From Rhodobacterales bacterium LSUCC0387 (GTDB lineage Bacteria; Pseudomonadota; Alphaproteobacteria; Rhodobacterales; Rhodobacteraceae): a DNA stretch of 64,000 bases. Shown here piece by piece: positions 18,729 through 27,579 of the stretch; the stretch's first letter is position 1; each line of letters opens with the position of its first letter. The notes beneath the pieces are model-generated. The model made no database searches and was not told the DNA's origin. It saw nothing but the letters and a program-made list of their open reading frames with translations. The stretch covers positions 310,001 to 374,000 of the forward strand of contig WVSR01000001.1 of assembly GCA_015689775.1 (NCBI GenBank), given 5' to 3'. Position numbers and translations under genes: made by a program.

Positions 18729-20087
18729 CTATTCATGCTGCCGCGGATCGGCATTCACCCCGCGCAACAGCCACAACCCAAGTAAGAATAGCATAATCAG
18801 CGGTGTTATGCCCCAATTTTGACTGTCGGCGAGGGAGGTCATAACCGCGATGAGAAATGGGGCGAGGAAAGCAGTGGCCTTTCCTGCAAGGGCATAAAGG
18901 CCAAAATGTTCGGTTATTGCGGCAGGATCCGCTTGGCGCAGCATCATGTGGCGGGATGCGCTTTGCACGATACCACCTGCCGCACCAATGCCGATGCCGA
19001 TCAGGTAGAACATCAAGCTTGGCAGGTTTGAGCCTTCGGCAAGCGCAAGACCAAACAGGCTATCGCGCTCGATAAAGGGGATGAGAAGGGATAGACCACT
19101 CAGGCACAGAACTGACCACCAAATGACTCGGTATGGCCCGAAACGATCATCCCATTTTCCACCCATCCATGCCGCAACGGCCCCCGAGATGATGGCAAGA
19201 ATCCCGAAAATTCCGATATCTGTGATCGACCAACCCAAGACACCCACCGCATAAATGCCGCCAAAGGCATAAAGACCGTTCAAAGCATCGCGGTAGAACA
19301 TAGATGAGAGCAGATAGCGCAGCAGGCTTGGGTGATTGCGCAAGGATCTCAGCGAGTGTGCAAGCTCAGGCAGTGCTTGGCGCATGGTTTGACCAAGGCT
19401 TGGGCCAGAGTGCGGCTTGGCTTTGTGCGGTTCTCGCAGCCAGAGAAAGAAGGGGATCATAAAGATTACATACCAAAGCGCGGTAAAGGGCCCCACGGCG
19501 CGTGTCCCCTCGCGAGCGGTGGCGTCCAGACCAAAAGCCGGTGACAGGCCAAAAAGCGTGCGCCCCGTTTCGGCTTTTTCAGCGAAAAATCCGAGCACAA
19601 GGATCATCGCCACCAATCCACCCAGATATCCAAGGGCCCATCCTGTCCCAGAGATGCGCCCCATTTGCGCGCGGGGGCCAAGGTCAGGCATCAGCGCATT
19701 GGTGAAAATCGTGGCGCATTCCATCCCAAAAAGGCCGAGGGCAAATAGGATCAAAACTATCCAGATTTGCATCCCATCGGGAGCAGCAAACCAACAGCCA
19801 CATGCGCCGATGACATAAAAGGCGGAAAACACCCAAATGAATGGCAATTTGCACCCGCTTTGATCCGCGATTTTGCCCAATATGGGCGCGGCGATGCCAA
19901 CCAATAGGCCTGCCGCCCCGATACTATAGCCCCAAAGGCTTTGGGCGCGGGTGCCATCGCCCAAGATTTGCGCGAAATAGGGCGCGAAAATGAAGGTCAG
20001 AAGCAACGTGTTATAGGGCTGACTTGCCCAGTCAAATGCCCACCATCCATAGATGCGTTTCTTGCTTTCGATCATCCTGCCCGCCAT
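18729..20087 (-). CDS. MFS transporter, UMF1/Atg22-like
   Basis: This is a 452-residue membrane protein with about 12 hydrophobic segments. The N-terminal YGWWAFDWASQPYNTLL is the signature of the UMF1 (Atg22-like) branch of the major facilitator superfamily. The substrate is unknown; relatives have been linked to amino acid efflux. It lies 13 bp upstream of mepA on the same strand. The gap before the next gene (20088-20258) holds divergent promoters and no recognisable gene. Confidence 0.85.
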   Translation of the reverse strand: MAGRMIESKKRIYGWWAFDWASQPYNTLLLTFIFAPYFAQILGDGTRAQSLWGYSIGAAGLLVGIAAPILGKIADQSGCKLPFIWVFSAFYVIGACGCWFAAPDGMQIWIVLILFALGLFGMECATIFTNALMPDLGPRAQMGRISGTGWALGYLGGLVAMILVLGFFAEKAETGRTLFGLSPAFGLDATAREGTRAVGPFTALWYVIFMIPFFLWLREPHKAKPHSGPSLGQTMRQALPELAHSLRSLRNHPSLLRYLLSSMFYRDALNGLYAFGGIYAVGVLGWSITDIGIFGILAIISGAVAAWMGGKWDDRFGPYRVIWWSVLCLSGLSLLIPFIERDSLFGLALAEGSNLPSLMFYLIGIGIGAAGGIVQSASRHMMLRQADPAAITEHFGLYALAGKATAFLAPFLIAVMTSLADSQNWGITPLIMLFLLGLWLLRGVNADPRQHE

Positions 20088-20258
20088 GGCCGTTCTCTCA
20101 TCGTTACTGTGGGGGGCTTTCTTGATTTGGCAAAGGAAATCCGAAATAATGATATAAAAGCACTTTAAAAATCGGCAAAAATGCCCGATCCCTTGCGCTT
20201 GGGTTGGACAGGGCTTAGATCATTCAGACTGGGATTTCCGATGTAGGGGGCCTTTGCC

Positions 20259-20546
20259 GTGACTTCGCTCTTTATGATTTTGATGCTGCTGCTCAATGTG
20301 GCGACCTATATCATCATCGCCCATATCATCATGAGTTGGCTGATCAATTTCGGCGTGCTGAACATTAGGCAGCCTTTGGTCTATCGAATTTGGCAAGGTC
20401 TTTCGAACCTCCTTGAGCCGATTTATGGCCCCATTCGCCGTGTTTTGCCCCAAATGGGTGGGCTGGATTTAGCACCGCTGATTGTGATCTTGGGGATCTA
20501 TGCGCTAGAGATCATCCTGCGCAACAATGCAATGATGTTCATGTAG
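20259..20546 (+). CDS. YggT-family membrane protein
   Basis: The 95-residue protein has two hydrophobic segments with the family text IIAHIIMSWLINFGVLN and LEPIYGPIRRVLPQMGGLDLAPL. YggT proteins may support osmotic tolerance or cell-division-linked processes; the role is unclear. The start is GTG at 20259, preceded by a TAGGGGG ribosome binding site. It ends 4 bp before the DadA-like gene, so they are co-transcribed. Confidence 0.88.
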   Translation: MTSLFMILMLLLNVATYIIIAHIIMSWLINFGVLNIRQPLVYRIWQGLSNLLEPIYGPIRRVLPQMGGLDLAPLIVILGIYALEIILRNNAMMFM

Positions 20547-20550
20547 GCTT

Positions 20551-21804
20551 ATGTCCACGCCCCGTTCACATTTTGACGCCGTCATTGTTGGCGCGGGTGT
20601 GGTGGGCGTGGCCAGCGCTCTTTGGGCGCAGATGCGTGGGCAATCTGTGGCCTTGATTGATCCCGCTCCTGTTGGATCAGGGGCAAGTTCGGGCAATGCC
20701 TGCACTTTGGCCACCTATGCCTGTCTGCCCGTCAACGACCCGTCCGTCTTTGCCAATCTGCCCTATTATCTGTTTTCAAATGACAGCCCGCTTGCTTTGT
20801 CTTGGGTTCACGCGCTGCGCCATCCTATCTGGATGATGAAGTTCTTGGCCAATTGTCGCGCTAAGAAATCCCGCCAGATTTCTCAGGAATTGGCGGCGTT
20901 GCTGGCCCATGCCGATGCCGGGTTGAACCCGCTAATTGAGGCCGCCGCGGCCGAGGATTTGATCATTGCAAATGGGCAATTGACAGTCTGGCGCAGCGCA
21001 ACTGCCGCCGATGCGGATCGGCCAGGCCTTACGTTTCGCCGCGACCAAGGCATTCCCTTTGAGGAATTAAGCGGGGCCGAAGCTCATGCGATGGAACCTG
21101 CCTTGGCGTTTCAACCCGCGCGTGGGGTTTATTATCCGCTGGCGCGTCATATCCGTGATCCGTTACTTTTGACGCAAAGATTGCATCAGAAATTTACAGA
21201 ATTGGGCGGGGAGACGATCGCCAAAGCGGTGACCGAACTCAGCAATGAAGGCGTCCAGGTGCGGGTGCATCTTGGGCAGGATGATGTCACCGCGGCGCGT
21301 GTTGTTCTGGCCGCAGGGGCCTATTCGGCGCAGATCAAAGGCGGCGGGGCGGAACATCTGCCCTTGCAAACCGAACGGGGCTATCACTTGATATATAAAG
21401 ATTTTGGCCATTATGCCGCGCGCCCCGTGGGTTGGGTTGAGGGTGGGTTCTATACAGCCCCTATGGCGCAAGGTCTGCGTTTGGCGGGAACTGTGGAGAT
21501 TGCGGCACTGAACGCGCCACAAAACCCGCGCCGTTTGGATTATATCGCGCGCAAAGGGGCCGAGCTATGGGGCGATCTGCCCGCGCCTGATGCCACATGG
21601 ATGGGATGCAGGCCTACCTTGCCGGATGCCTTGCCTGTTATAGGGCCAAGCCCAAGCTGCTCAAAGATTATCCATGCTTTTGGCCACCAGCATTTGGGCC
21701 TCACTTTGGCAGGTGTGACCGGGCGGATCGTGGCTGATTTGCTCGACGGACGGCAGCCTAATCTTGCTATTGGTGGATTATCAGCGGCACGGTCTTTTCT
21801 TTGA
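20551..21804 (+). CDS. FAD-dependent D-amino acid dehydrogenase-like oxidoreductase (DadA family)
   Basis: The protein has 417 residues. The N-terminal dinucleotide-binding motif is AVIVGAGVVGVASALWAQ, and the C-terminal FAD-contact block is GCRPTLPDALPVIGPSP followed by FGHQHLGLTLAGVTG. This is the DadA branch of the DAO family, which oxidises D-amino acids to 2-oxo acids and passes electrons to the membrane. It may work with the D-amino-acid operon at 48282-51124. Substrate range cannot be read from sequence. Confidence 0.85.
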   Translation: MSTPRSHFDAVIVGAGVVGVASALWAQMRGQSVALIDPAPVGSGASSGNACTLATYACLPVNDPSVFANLPYYLFSNDSPLALSWVHALRHPIWMMKFLANCRAKKSRQISQELAALLAHADAGLNPLIEAAAAEDLIIANGQLTVWRSATAADADRPGLTFRRDQGIPFEELSGAEAHAMEPALAFQPARGVYYPLARHIRDPLLLTQRLHQKFTELGGETIAKAVTELSNEGVQVRVHLGQDDVTAARVVLAAGAYSAQIKGGGAEHLPLQTERGYHLIYKDFGHYAARPVGWVEGGFYTAPMAQGLRLAGTVEIAALNAPQNPRRLDYIARKGAELWGDLPAPDATWMGCRPTLPDALPVIGPSPSCSKIIHAFGHQHLGLTLAGVTGRIVADLLDGRQPNLAIGGLSAARSFL

Positions 21805-21807
21805 TTC

Positions 21808-22056
21808 ATGGCCCATCAACCCCTGACCCTCATTCTGCCTTCAGCAATGTGGAGGCGCAGAATACCCGTTTTGTTGGTTGGTGCAGGGTTTTCAGAGGCC
21901 ACTCTTGCGCGTAAATGTGCAGAAGCGGGGCTGAAGGTCACAATGATCGAGGCGCGCAGTTTGGCGCGCGCTGCATTGGCAGCATTTTGCGTGGGGCAGC
22001 GGCCTCCGGTGTTTGCGCGTGAGGTTGAACTTGCCTCTCTTACCAACCCATCCTAG
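21808..22056 (+). pseudogene. glf: Fragment resembling the N-terminus of UDP-galactopyranose mutase (glf)
   Basis: An 82-codon open frame contains VLLVGAGFSEATLARKCAEAGLKVTMIEAR (seen in pieces around 21865-21955). This matches the FAD-binding start of Glf, where the family has GAGFSGAVIARELAEAG. After that the text loses any match (ARAALAAFCVGQRPP), and the rest of the roughly 370-residue enzyme is missing. A Glu replaces the second conserved Gly of GAGFSG. I read it as a truncated relic between the DadA-like gene and gpmI. A new small protein is less likely. Confidence 0.6.
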
Positions 22057-22087
22057 TAACAGAACAGGTTGGCAGAAAGGCACCGCA

Positions 22088-23614
22088 ATGCATGTGAATA
22101 ACCAGAAAAAACCAGTTATTTTATGCATTTTGGATGGGTGGGGCATCGGCACAGAAGCCGAAGGCAATGCGCCGATGCAGGCTAAAACCCCAAATTTTGA
22201 TCGCCTGATGTCCACCTGCCCCAATGCAAAACTGGTGACCTTCGGCCCTGATGTTGGTTTGCCGACTGGGCAGATGGGCAATTCCGAGGTGGGCCACACC
22301 AATATCGGCGCAGGGCGCGTGGTAGCCATGGATTTAGGCCAAATTGATCTGGCGATTGAGAATGGCTCTTTCTTTCATAACCAAGAGTTGCATGATTTCA
22401 TTACGACTGTGAAAGCCGCAAAAGGGCGAGCCCACATTGCGGGTCTTACATCCCCTGGCGGTGTTCATGCCCATCAGGCACATATTTTGGCCGCTGTTCA
22501 GGCCTGTGCAGATGCAGGGCTAGAGGTGGTGATCCATGCGATCACTGATGGGCGGGACGTTGCCCCGAAATCCGCAAAAGAGCAGATCGCGGGTCTTGAG
22601 GCGGGATTGCCCGGCCACGCGCGCGTTGGGACTGTCACGGGGCGCTATTTTGCGATGGATCGCGACAATCGATGGGAGCGGGTCGAGACAGCCTATCGCG
22701 CAGTAGTCGATGGCAAAGGTGCAACGGCCCAGTCAGCTCAGGCGGCGATTGATAAGGGTTATGCTGCTGAGAAAACGGATGAATTTCTGCCCGCGACAGT
22801 GATCGGTGACTATTCTGGAATGAAGACAGGCGATGGTCTGTTTTTTGTCAATTTCCGCGCCGACCGCGCGCGCGAAATATTAGCCGCAATTTGCGCGCCT
22901 GAGTTCACAGGGTTTGAGCGTGGCGCTCGCCCTGATCTATCGGCGCGATTAGGGATGGTGAATTATTCGACCGACCATGATCGCTACATGCAGGCGGTAT
23001 TTCCCAAGCAAGAATTAAAAAATACGCTTGGAGAATGGGTTGCGGCACATGGTTTGCGTCAATTTCGGATTGCTGAAACAGAGAAATATCCTCATGTGAC
23101 CTTCTTTCTTAACGGGGGGCAAGAAAGCGCGGCTGAGGGGGAGGATCGGTTTATGCCGCTCTCGCCAAAAGTGGCTACCTACGATCTGCAACCCGAGATG
23201 AGTGCCGCCGAGGTGACCGAGCATTTGGTTGCAGCGATTAACGCGGAGTATGACCTGATCGTGGTCAATTACGCGAATCCTGACATGGTGGGGCACACGG
23301 GGGACCTTGGGGCTGCAATTTCCGCTTGCGAGGCAGTGGATCAGGGCCTTGGCTCGGCTTTGGCAGCCCTTGAGGATAAAGGCGGCGCGATGATCGTGAC
23401 GGCGGATCATGGCAATTGCGAAACAATGATCGACCCTGTCACGGGTGGCCCACATACGGCACATACCGTCAATCTCGTGCCTGTTGTGGTATATGGCGCG
23501 CCCAAAGGCACAAGCCTTGCAGATGGTCGATTGGCGGATTTGGCGCCAACTGTTCTTTCGCTGATGGGCCTGCCGCAACCGCCCGAAATGACGGGGCAGT
23601 CTCTGTTACAATGA
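22088..23614 (+). CDS. gpmI: 2,3-bisphosphoglycerate-independent phosphoglycerate mutase
   Basis: GpmI interconverts 3- and 2-phosphoglycerate in glycolysis and gluconeogenesis using two Mn ions. The protein has 508 residues. PVILCILDGWG starts the alkaline-phosphatase-like fold, the phosphoserine nucleophile lies in MGNSEVGHTNIGAG, and metal ligands appear in NYANPDMVGHTG and TADHGNCE. The ATG at 22088 (MHVNNQKKP) follows an AAAGG ribosome binding site. The frame is open further upstream without family similarity. The stop overlaps the ATG of the envC remnant (ATGA). Confidence 0.96.
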   Translation: MHVNNQKKPVILCILDGWGIGTEAEGNAPMQAKTPNFDRLMSTCPNAKLVTFGPDVGLPTGQMGNSEVGHTNIGAGRVVAMDLGQIDLAIENGSFFHNQELHDFITTVKAAKGRAHIAGLTSPGGVHAHQAHILAAVQACADAGLEVVIHAITDGRDVAPKSAKEQIAGLEAGLPGHARVGTVTGRYFAMDRDNRWERVETAYRAVVDGKGATAQSAQAAIDKGYAAEKTDEFLPATVIGDYSGMKTGDGLFFVNFRADRAREILAAICAPEFTGFERGARPDLSARLGMVNYSTDHDRYMQAVFPKQELKNTLGEWVAAHGLRQFRIAETEKYPHVTFFLNGGQESAAEGEDRFMPLSPKVATYDLQPEMSAAEVTEHLVAAINAEYDLIVVNYANPDMVGHTGDLGAAISACEAVDQGLGSALAALEDKGGAMIVTADHGNCETMIDPVTGGPHTAHTVNLVPVVVYGAPKGTSLADGRLADLAPTVLSLMGLPQPPEMTGQSLLQ

Positions 23615-23826
23615 AAGCGCACTTTATCCATCTTTTGTTGATGTTTTTGATAGGTGTGCCTGTGGTGCTACACGAGAAGTTTAATCCAAGCGCCGCAGTC
23701 GCGCGCGCAGATTTGATCACTGAGACACCAGATCAGACTGGCGCTGCGCTTTCAGAAACTATTTATATTGAACTGAGATAGGTTGGCGAGGTTATTGATC
23801 TGCGACCATGCTTTAATTGGGAATAA
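23611..23826 (+). pseudogene. envC: envC (murein hydrolase activator, M23) remnant: head and tail only
   Basis: The frame starts at ATG 23611, overlapping the gpmI stop in the usual ATGA way. It gives a signal-peptide-like start (MKAHFIHLLLMFLIGVPVVL) and then jumps within about 30 codons to SETIYIELR, the C-terminal block of EnvC/M23 proteins. It stops at TAG 23779-23781. Past the stop, the same frame reads VGEVIDLRPCFNWE and a stop at 23826, matching the family tail (x-G-x-x-I-D-P-x-P-W-F). Most of the roughly 380-residue gene has been deleted. In related genomes envC stands exactly here, between gpmI and ctpA. A 56-residue secreted peptide could still be made. Confidence 0.7.
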
Positions 23827-23867
23827 GTGCGCCGTGCGAGACGCGCGGTTGGAAAGGACCGAAAAAG

Positions 23868-25196
23868 ATGAAGAAACTGGTTATTGCGGGCTTAGGGGGC
23901 GCGGTTGCTGGTGTCATCTTGGCATCGCAATTTGTCGCCCCGCTCTTGGCGCAAGAGCAGATACAGCAGCGCAGTGTTTACGAGCAGCTTGATTTGTTTG
24001 GGGACGTCTTTGAGCGTATCCGCTCGAATTATGTTGAAGAGGTAGATGAATCCGCGCTGATCGAAGCTGCGATCAACGGCATGCTCACTTCGCTTGATCC
24101 GCATTCAAGCTATCTGCCGCCGCGTGATTTCGACTCGATGCAAGTGCAGACCCGTGGCGAGTTTGGCGGTCTTGGCATAGAAGTGACGCAAGAAGATGGC
24201 TTTGTGCGTGTCATCACGCCGATGGATGACACGCCTGCGATGGAAGCCGGTGTTGAGGCGGGCGATTTCATTACCCATGTTGATGGCGAGGCACTGCTTG
24301 GACTGACATTGGAAGAAGCGGTTGATCTGATGCGCGGGCCTGTTGCCTCGGAGATTGTTATCACTGTCGTGCGGGAGGGTGTTGATGAACCCTTCGACAT
24401 TTCCATCATCCGCGACCGCATCCGTCTCACCGCTGTGCGCACACGCCTAGAGGGGAATACCGCGATTTTGCGCGTTTCGACCTTCAATGATCAAACCTAC
24501 CCTAATTTGGAGGAGGGTTTGTCTGATGTGATTTCAGAGCTTGGCGGGGTCGAAAATCTGAACGGTGTCGTGCTTGATTTGCGCAACAATCCTGGGGGTC
24601 TTTTGACTCAAGCAATTCGTGTGTCCGATGCATTTTTGGAACAGGGCGAAATCGTTTCTACCCGTGGCCGCAATGGCGCGGCTGGGGATCGCTACAATGC
24701 AACGGCGGGCGATTTGATTGACGGATTGCCGATGGTGGTTTTGGTTAATGGTGGCTCGGCCTCAGCCTCCGAGATCGTGGCGGGCGCGTTGCAAGATCAT
24801 CGCCGCGCTGTGGTCGTGGGCACAAATACATTTGGCAAAGGGTCGGTGCAGTCCGTGATGCCTGTGCAGGGCGAGGGCGCAATTCGACTGACCACTGCGC
24901 TATACTACACCCCTTCGGGCCGCTCGATTCAGGCATTGGGTGTGGCCCCCGATATTCTGGTGGAACAGCGTGACCCTGTCGAGGATGCGCCGACCGAGGA
25001 TAGGTTCACCCGTTCAGAGGCTGATTTGCGCGGTGCTTTGCGCAACACCACCCTGACGGAAGATGAGCAGCGCCTGCGCGATGAGGAGCAAGCAATCGCC
25101 GAGGAAACCGCACGTCTGCGCAATCAAGATTATCAACTAGCCTACGCGATTGATATTCTGACGGGGCTAAACGCCTTGGGGCCAAACGCCCGATGA
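23868..25196 (+). CDS. ctpA: S41-family carboxy-terminal processing peptidase
   Basis: This periplasmic serine protease (442 residues) has a signal or anchor segment at the start (MKKLVIAGLGGAVAGVILA), a PDZ domain around residues 85-170 (RGEFGGLGIEV) and a catalytic domain. The catalytic Ser is in VNGGSASASEI and the Lys in FGKGSVQ. CtpA trims penicillin-binding or wall hydrolase regulators in relatives. The ATG at 23868 follows a GGAAAGGA ribosome binding site. It overlaps rppH by 4 bp. Confidence 0.94.
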   Translation: MKKLVIAGLGGAVAGVILASQFVAPLLAQEQIQQRSVYEQLDLFGDVFERIRSNYVEEVDESALIEAAINGMLTSLDPHSSYLPPRDFDSMQVQTRGEFGGLGIEVTQEDGFVRVITPMDDTPAMEAGVEAGDFITHVDGEALLGLTLEEAVDLMRGPVASEIVITVVREGVDEPFDISIIRDRIRLTAVRTRLEGNTAILRVSTFNDQTYPNLEEGLSDVISELGGVENLNGVVLDLRNNPGGLLTQAIRVSDAFLEQGEIVSTRGRNGAAGDRYNATAGDLIDGLPMVVLVNGGSASASEIVAGALQDHRRAVVVGTNTFGKGSVQSVMPVQGEGAIRLTTALYYTPSGRSIQALGVAPDILVEQRDPVEDAPTEDRFTRSEADLRGALRNTTLTEDEQRLRDEEQAIAEETARLRNQDYQLAYAIDILTGLNALGPNAR

Positions 25197-25684
25197 GCGT
25201 AGTTCTTTCGCCTGCTGATATTGCAGCGCTGCCCTATCGGCCCTGTGTTGGTATTGTGATGGTCAATGCAGCGGGTGGTGTTTTCGCGGGCACGCGCGCT
25301 GATATGAACAAACTTGCATGGCAAATGCCGCAGGGCGGTATTGATGCGGGCGAAACCCCGCGCCAAGCCGCTGTCCGCGAATTGCTTGAGGAAACTGGCA
25401 TCGCAGAAGATCAGACGCGGTTTATAAGGCAGACCGCCGATTGGCTGACCTACGAGCTGCCCCCTGAGGTGATCCCGTATCGTTGGGGTGGCAAATTTCG
25501 CGGGCAAAAGCAACATTGGGTTATGGTTGAATTAACTGCCCCTGATGATGCGATTGATCTCAGCTATCAGGATGTTGAATTTTCTGATTGGCAATGGATC
25601 GGGGCGCAGGATCTTTTGGTGAAGATTGTGCCGTTCAAGCGTGACATCTATGCCGCCGTGTTTCAAGAATTTGGTTTAATCTAA
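25193..25684 (+). CDS. rppH: RNA pyrophosphohydrolase
   Basis: RppH removes pyrophosphate from the 5' end of mRNA to start decay. The 163-residue Nudix protein has YRPCVGIVMVNAAGGVFAG at the start and the Nudix box GGIDAGETPRQAAVREL-LEETGI (residues about 45-67). It is translated from an ATGA overlap with ctpA. Confidence 0.95.
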   Translation: MSVVLSPADIAALPYRPCVGIVMVNAAGGVFAGTRADMNKLAWQMPQGGIDAGETPRQAAVRELLEETGIAEDQTRFIRQTADWLTYELPPEVIPYRWGGKFRGQKQHWVMVELTAPDDAIDLSYQDVEFSDWQWIGAQDLLVKIVPFKRDIYAAVFQEFGLI

Positions 25685-25703
25685 GCCCAAAAGGACAAGA
25701 CAA

Positions 25704-26312
25704 ATGGCGCAATTTCAGGTTCTTGGCTCTGCTGCATCGCCCTTCGTGCGGAAGGTTCTTGTGATGGTCAAAGAGGCGGGCATGACGGATGTGGTGTTCG
25801 AAACTGTCAAAGCCTCACCCATGGGTGGAGATGCTCATCTCAACGACGCCAATCCTTCAGGCCGTATTCCTGTGCTTTTGCGCGAAGGGGATAGCCCGAT
25901 TTTTGACAGCCGTGTGATCACCCGCTTTTTGGATCAGCATGCGCAAGCGGGGCTGTACCCTGAAAACCGCCTTTGGGAGGTGCTGACCACCGAAGCGGCG
26001 GCAGATGGTATGATCGAGGCTGTGGTGGCCATGGTGTATGAAAAACGTTTCCGCCCCGAAACACATTGGTATGAGCCTTGGTATGAAGGCCAATGGGCCA
26101 AAGTAGACCGTGCGCTTGATTATTTCGAAACCCTAGTGCCCAGCTTTGATCAGGCGCTTGATATGGGCCAAATCGCGATTGGTGCGGGCTTGGGCTATTT
26201 TGATTTCCGCCAAGACCAATTTGATTGGCGCGCGACCCGCCCAAACTTGACCAAGTTTTTTGATCGGTTGAGTGCGCGCCCCTCTTTCAAAGACACATTC
26301 CCAATGGGATGA
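25704..26312 (+). CDS. Glutathione S-transferase family protein
   Basis: This 202-residue protein has an N-terminal thioredoxin-like domain (SAASPFVRKVLVMVKEAGM; NPSGRIPVLLREGDSPIFDS) and a helical C-terminal domain. The Ser in the SPF motif is the expected active-site region. The substrate is unknown. It is 19 bp after rppH and overlaps the next GNAT gene by 4 bp. Confidence 0.9.
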   Translation: MAQFQVLGSAASPFVRKVLVMVKEAGMTDVVFETVKASPMGGDAHLNDANPSGRIPVLLREGDSPIFDSRVITRFLDQHAQAGLYPENRLWEVLTTEAAADGMIEAVVAMVYEKRFRPETHWYEPWYEGQWAKVDRALDYFETLVPSFDQALDMGQIAIGAGLGYFDFRQDQFDWRATRPNLTKFFDRLSARPSFKDTFPMG

Positions 26313-26764
26313 GTAGTTCACCCGAATTTTGTCTTGTGCAGACACAGGCGGATTTGGATCTGTGCTACGAGATCCGCCGCGCTGTCTTTGTGGCTGAGCA
26401 ATCTGTTCCGCTTTCAGAGGAATTTGATGCGATTGACGCAACAGCCACCCATATTTTGGGTTCTAGGGCGGGACGGCCTGTGGCAACAGGGCGGTTCTAT
26501 CGCACAGGGCAGGCGTGGAAGATTGGACGCATCGCTGTTGTCGCAGACGCGCGGGGCGCGGGCTATGGTGCGGCGCTTATGCGGTTTGTGATGGCGCATA
26601 TTCGCCACATCACTGCGAAAACAGATCCGTACCAGATGGAATTGGACGCGCAATTGGGCGCGATATCTTTTTATGAGCGCTTGGGATTCACCGCAACAGG
26701 CCCTGAATTTGATGATGGGTCGGGTATTTTGCACCGAAAAATGTCCCTAAACTTTGGGAAATAA
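26309..26764 (+). CDS. GNAT-family N-acetyltransferase (ElaA-like)
   Basis: This 151-residue acetyltransferase has the ElaA-type start LCYEIRRAVFVAEQSVPLSEE, the core KIGRIAVVADARGAGYGAALM with the acetyl-CoA loop, and AISFYERLGFTATGPEFDDG near the end. The substrate is unknown. It is the last gene of the ctpA-rppH-GST-GNAT run. About 220 bp of AT-rich spacer follows before petA, including the short inverted repeat ATGAA-AAC-TTCAT. This spacer should hold the pet promoter. Confidence 0.88.
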   Translation: MSSSPEFCLVQTQADLDLCYEIRRAVFVAEQSVPLSEEFDAIDATATHILGSRAGRPVATGRFYRTGQAWKIGRIAVVADARGAGYGAALMRFVMAHIRHITAKTDPYQMELDAQLGAISFYERLGFTATGPEFDDGSGILHRKMSLNFGK

Positions 26765-26985
26765 GCGGGCTTCGCGAAATTTTTTTCGTATGAAAACTTC
26801 ATGTTTTTCGCTTAGAGGCGGAAAATTCATTACAAACCGCGACATTTCGGCCAAACTGCGCGCGTTTGTCCGCTAGACGCTTATCATTTGATTGCATAAA
26901 CAGCCGAGAAAAGCTGCGGGGGATTCTTGTGGCTTCGATTCAATTGGCCCCGTTTGGTGGGTCGCTGACAAGGGAGACGCTTTCA

Positions 26986-27564
26986 GTGTCACACGCAGAA
27001 GACCAGTCCAGCACACGCCGCGACTTTCTGTACTATGCGACAGGCGGTGTAGGTGCTGTTGTAACCGGCGCCGCCGTCTGGCCGCTGGTCAACCAAATGA
27101 ACCCTTCGGCAGATGTTCAAGCCGCATCTACGATGCGCGTTGATGTCTCGGGTGTGCAGGAAGGAACGCAGTTGACCGTTCTGTTCCTTGGCAAGCCTGT
27201 TTTCATCCGCCGCCGCACGCAGGATGAGATTGAAACAGCGCGCGCGGTAAACATGAATGACCTTGTTGATACCGATAGCCGCAATCCAAACATCGCGGCA
27301 GGATCAGATGCGCATGACGAAAACCGCAGCCTAACCACACCTGAGGGTGAGAACACAGGCGAGTGGTTGGTGATGCAGGGCGTTTGTACCCATTTGGGCT
27401 GTGTGCCTTTGGGTGATGGCGCGGGCGAGTTTGGCGGTTGGTTCTGCCCTTGCCATGGTTCACATTACGATACGGCAGGCCGTATCCGCAAAGGCCCCGC
27501 GCCGCAGAATTTACACATTCCGAACGCGTCTTTCGTAGACGATACAACAATTTTGCTCGGTTAA
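26986..27564 (+). CDS. petA: Ubiquinol-cytochrome c reductase, Rieske iron-sulfur subunit
   Basis: PetA carries the 2Fe-2S cluster of the bc1 complex. The cluster ligands lie in CTHLGC and [10 protein letters not shown] twin-arginine-like start ([17 protein letters not shown]) acts as signal anchor. I chose GTG at 26986 ([13 protein letters not shown]), which follows AAGGGAG and gives 192 residues, the family length. A longer frame begins at 26866 with no family match. It is the first gene of petABC. Confidence 0.95.
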   Translation: MSHAEDQSSTRRDFLYYATGGVGAVVTGAAVWPLVNQMNPSADVQAASTMRVDVSGVQEGTQLTVLFLGKPVFIRRRTQDEIETARAVNMNDLVDTDSRNPNIAAGSDAHDENRSLTTPEGENTGEWLVMQGVCTHLGCVPLGDGAGEFGGWFCPCHGSHYDTAGRIRKGPAPQNLHIPNASFVDDTTILLG

Positions 27565-27579
27565 CGGAGGAAACGACCG

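Noticed and set aside
22013-22087. Upstream extension of gpmI overlapping the glf-like fragment
   Set aside because: The ATG at 22088 has a ribosome binding site and fits the family start. The extension matches nothing.
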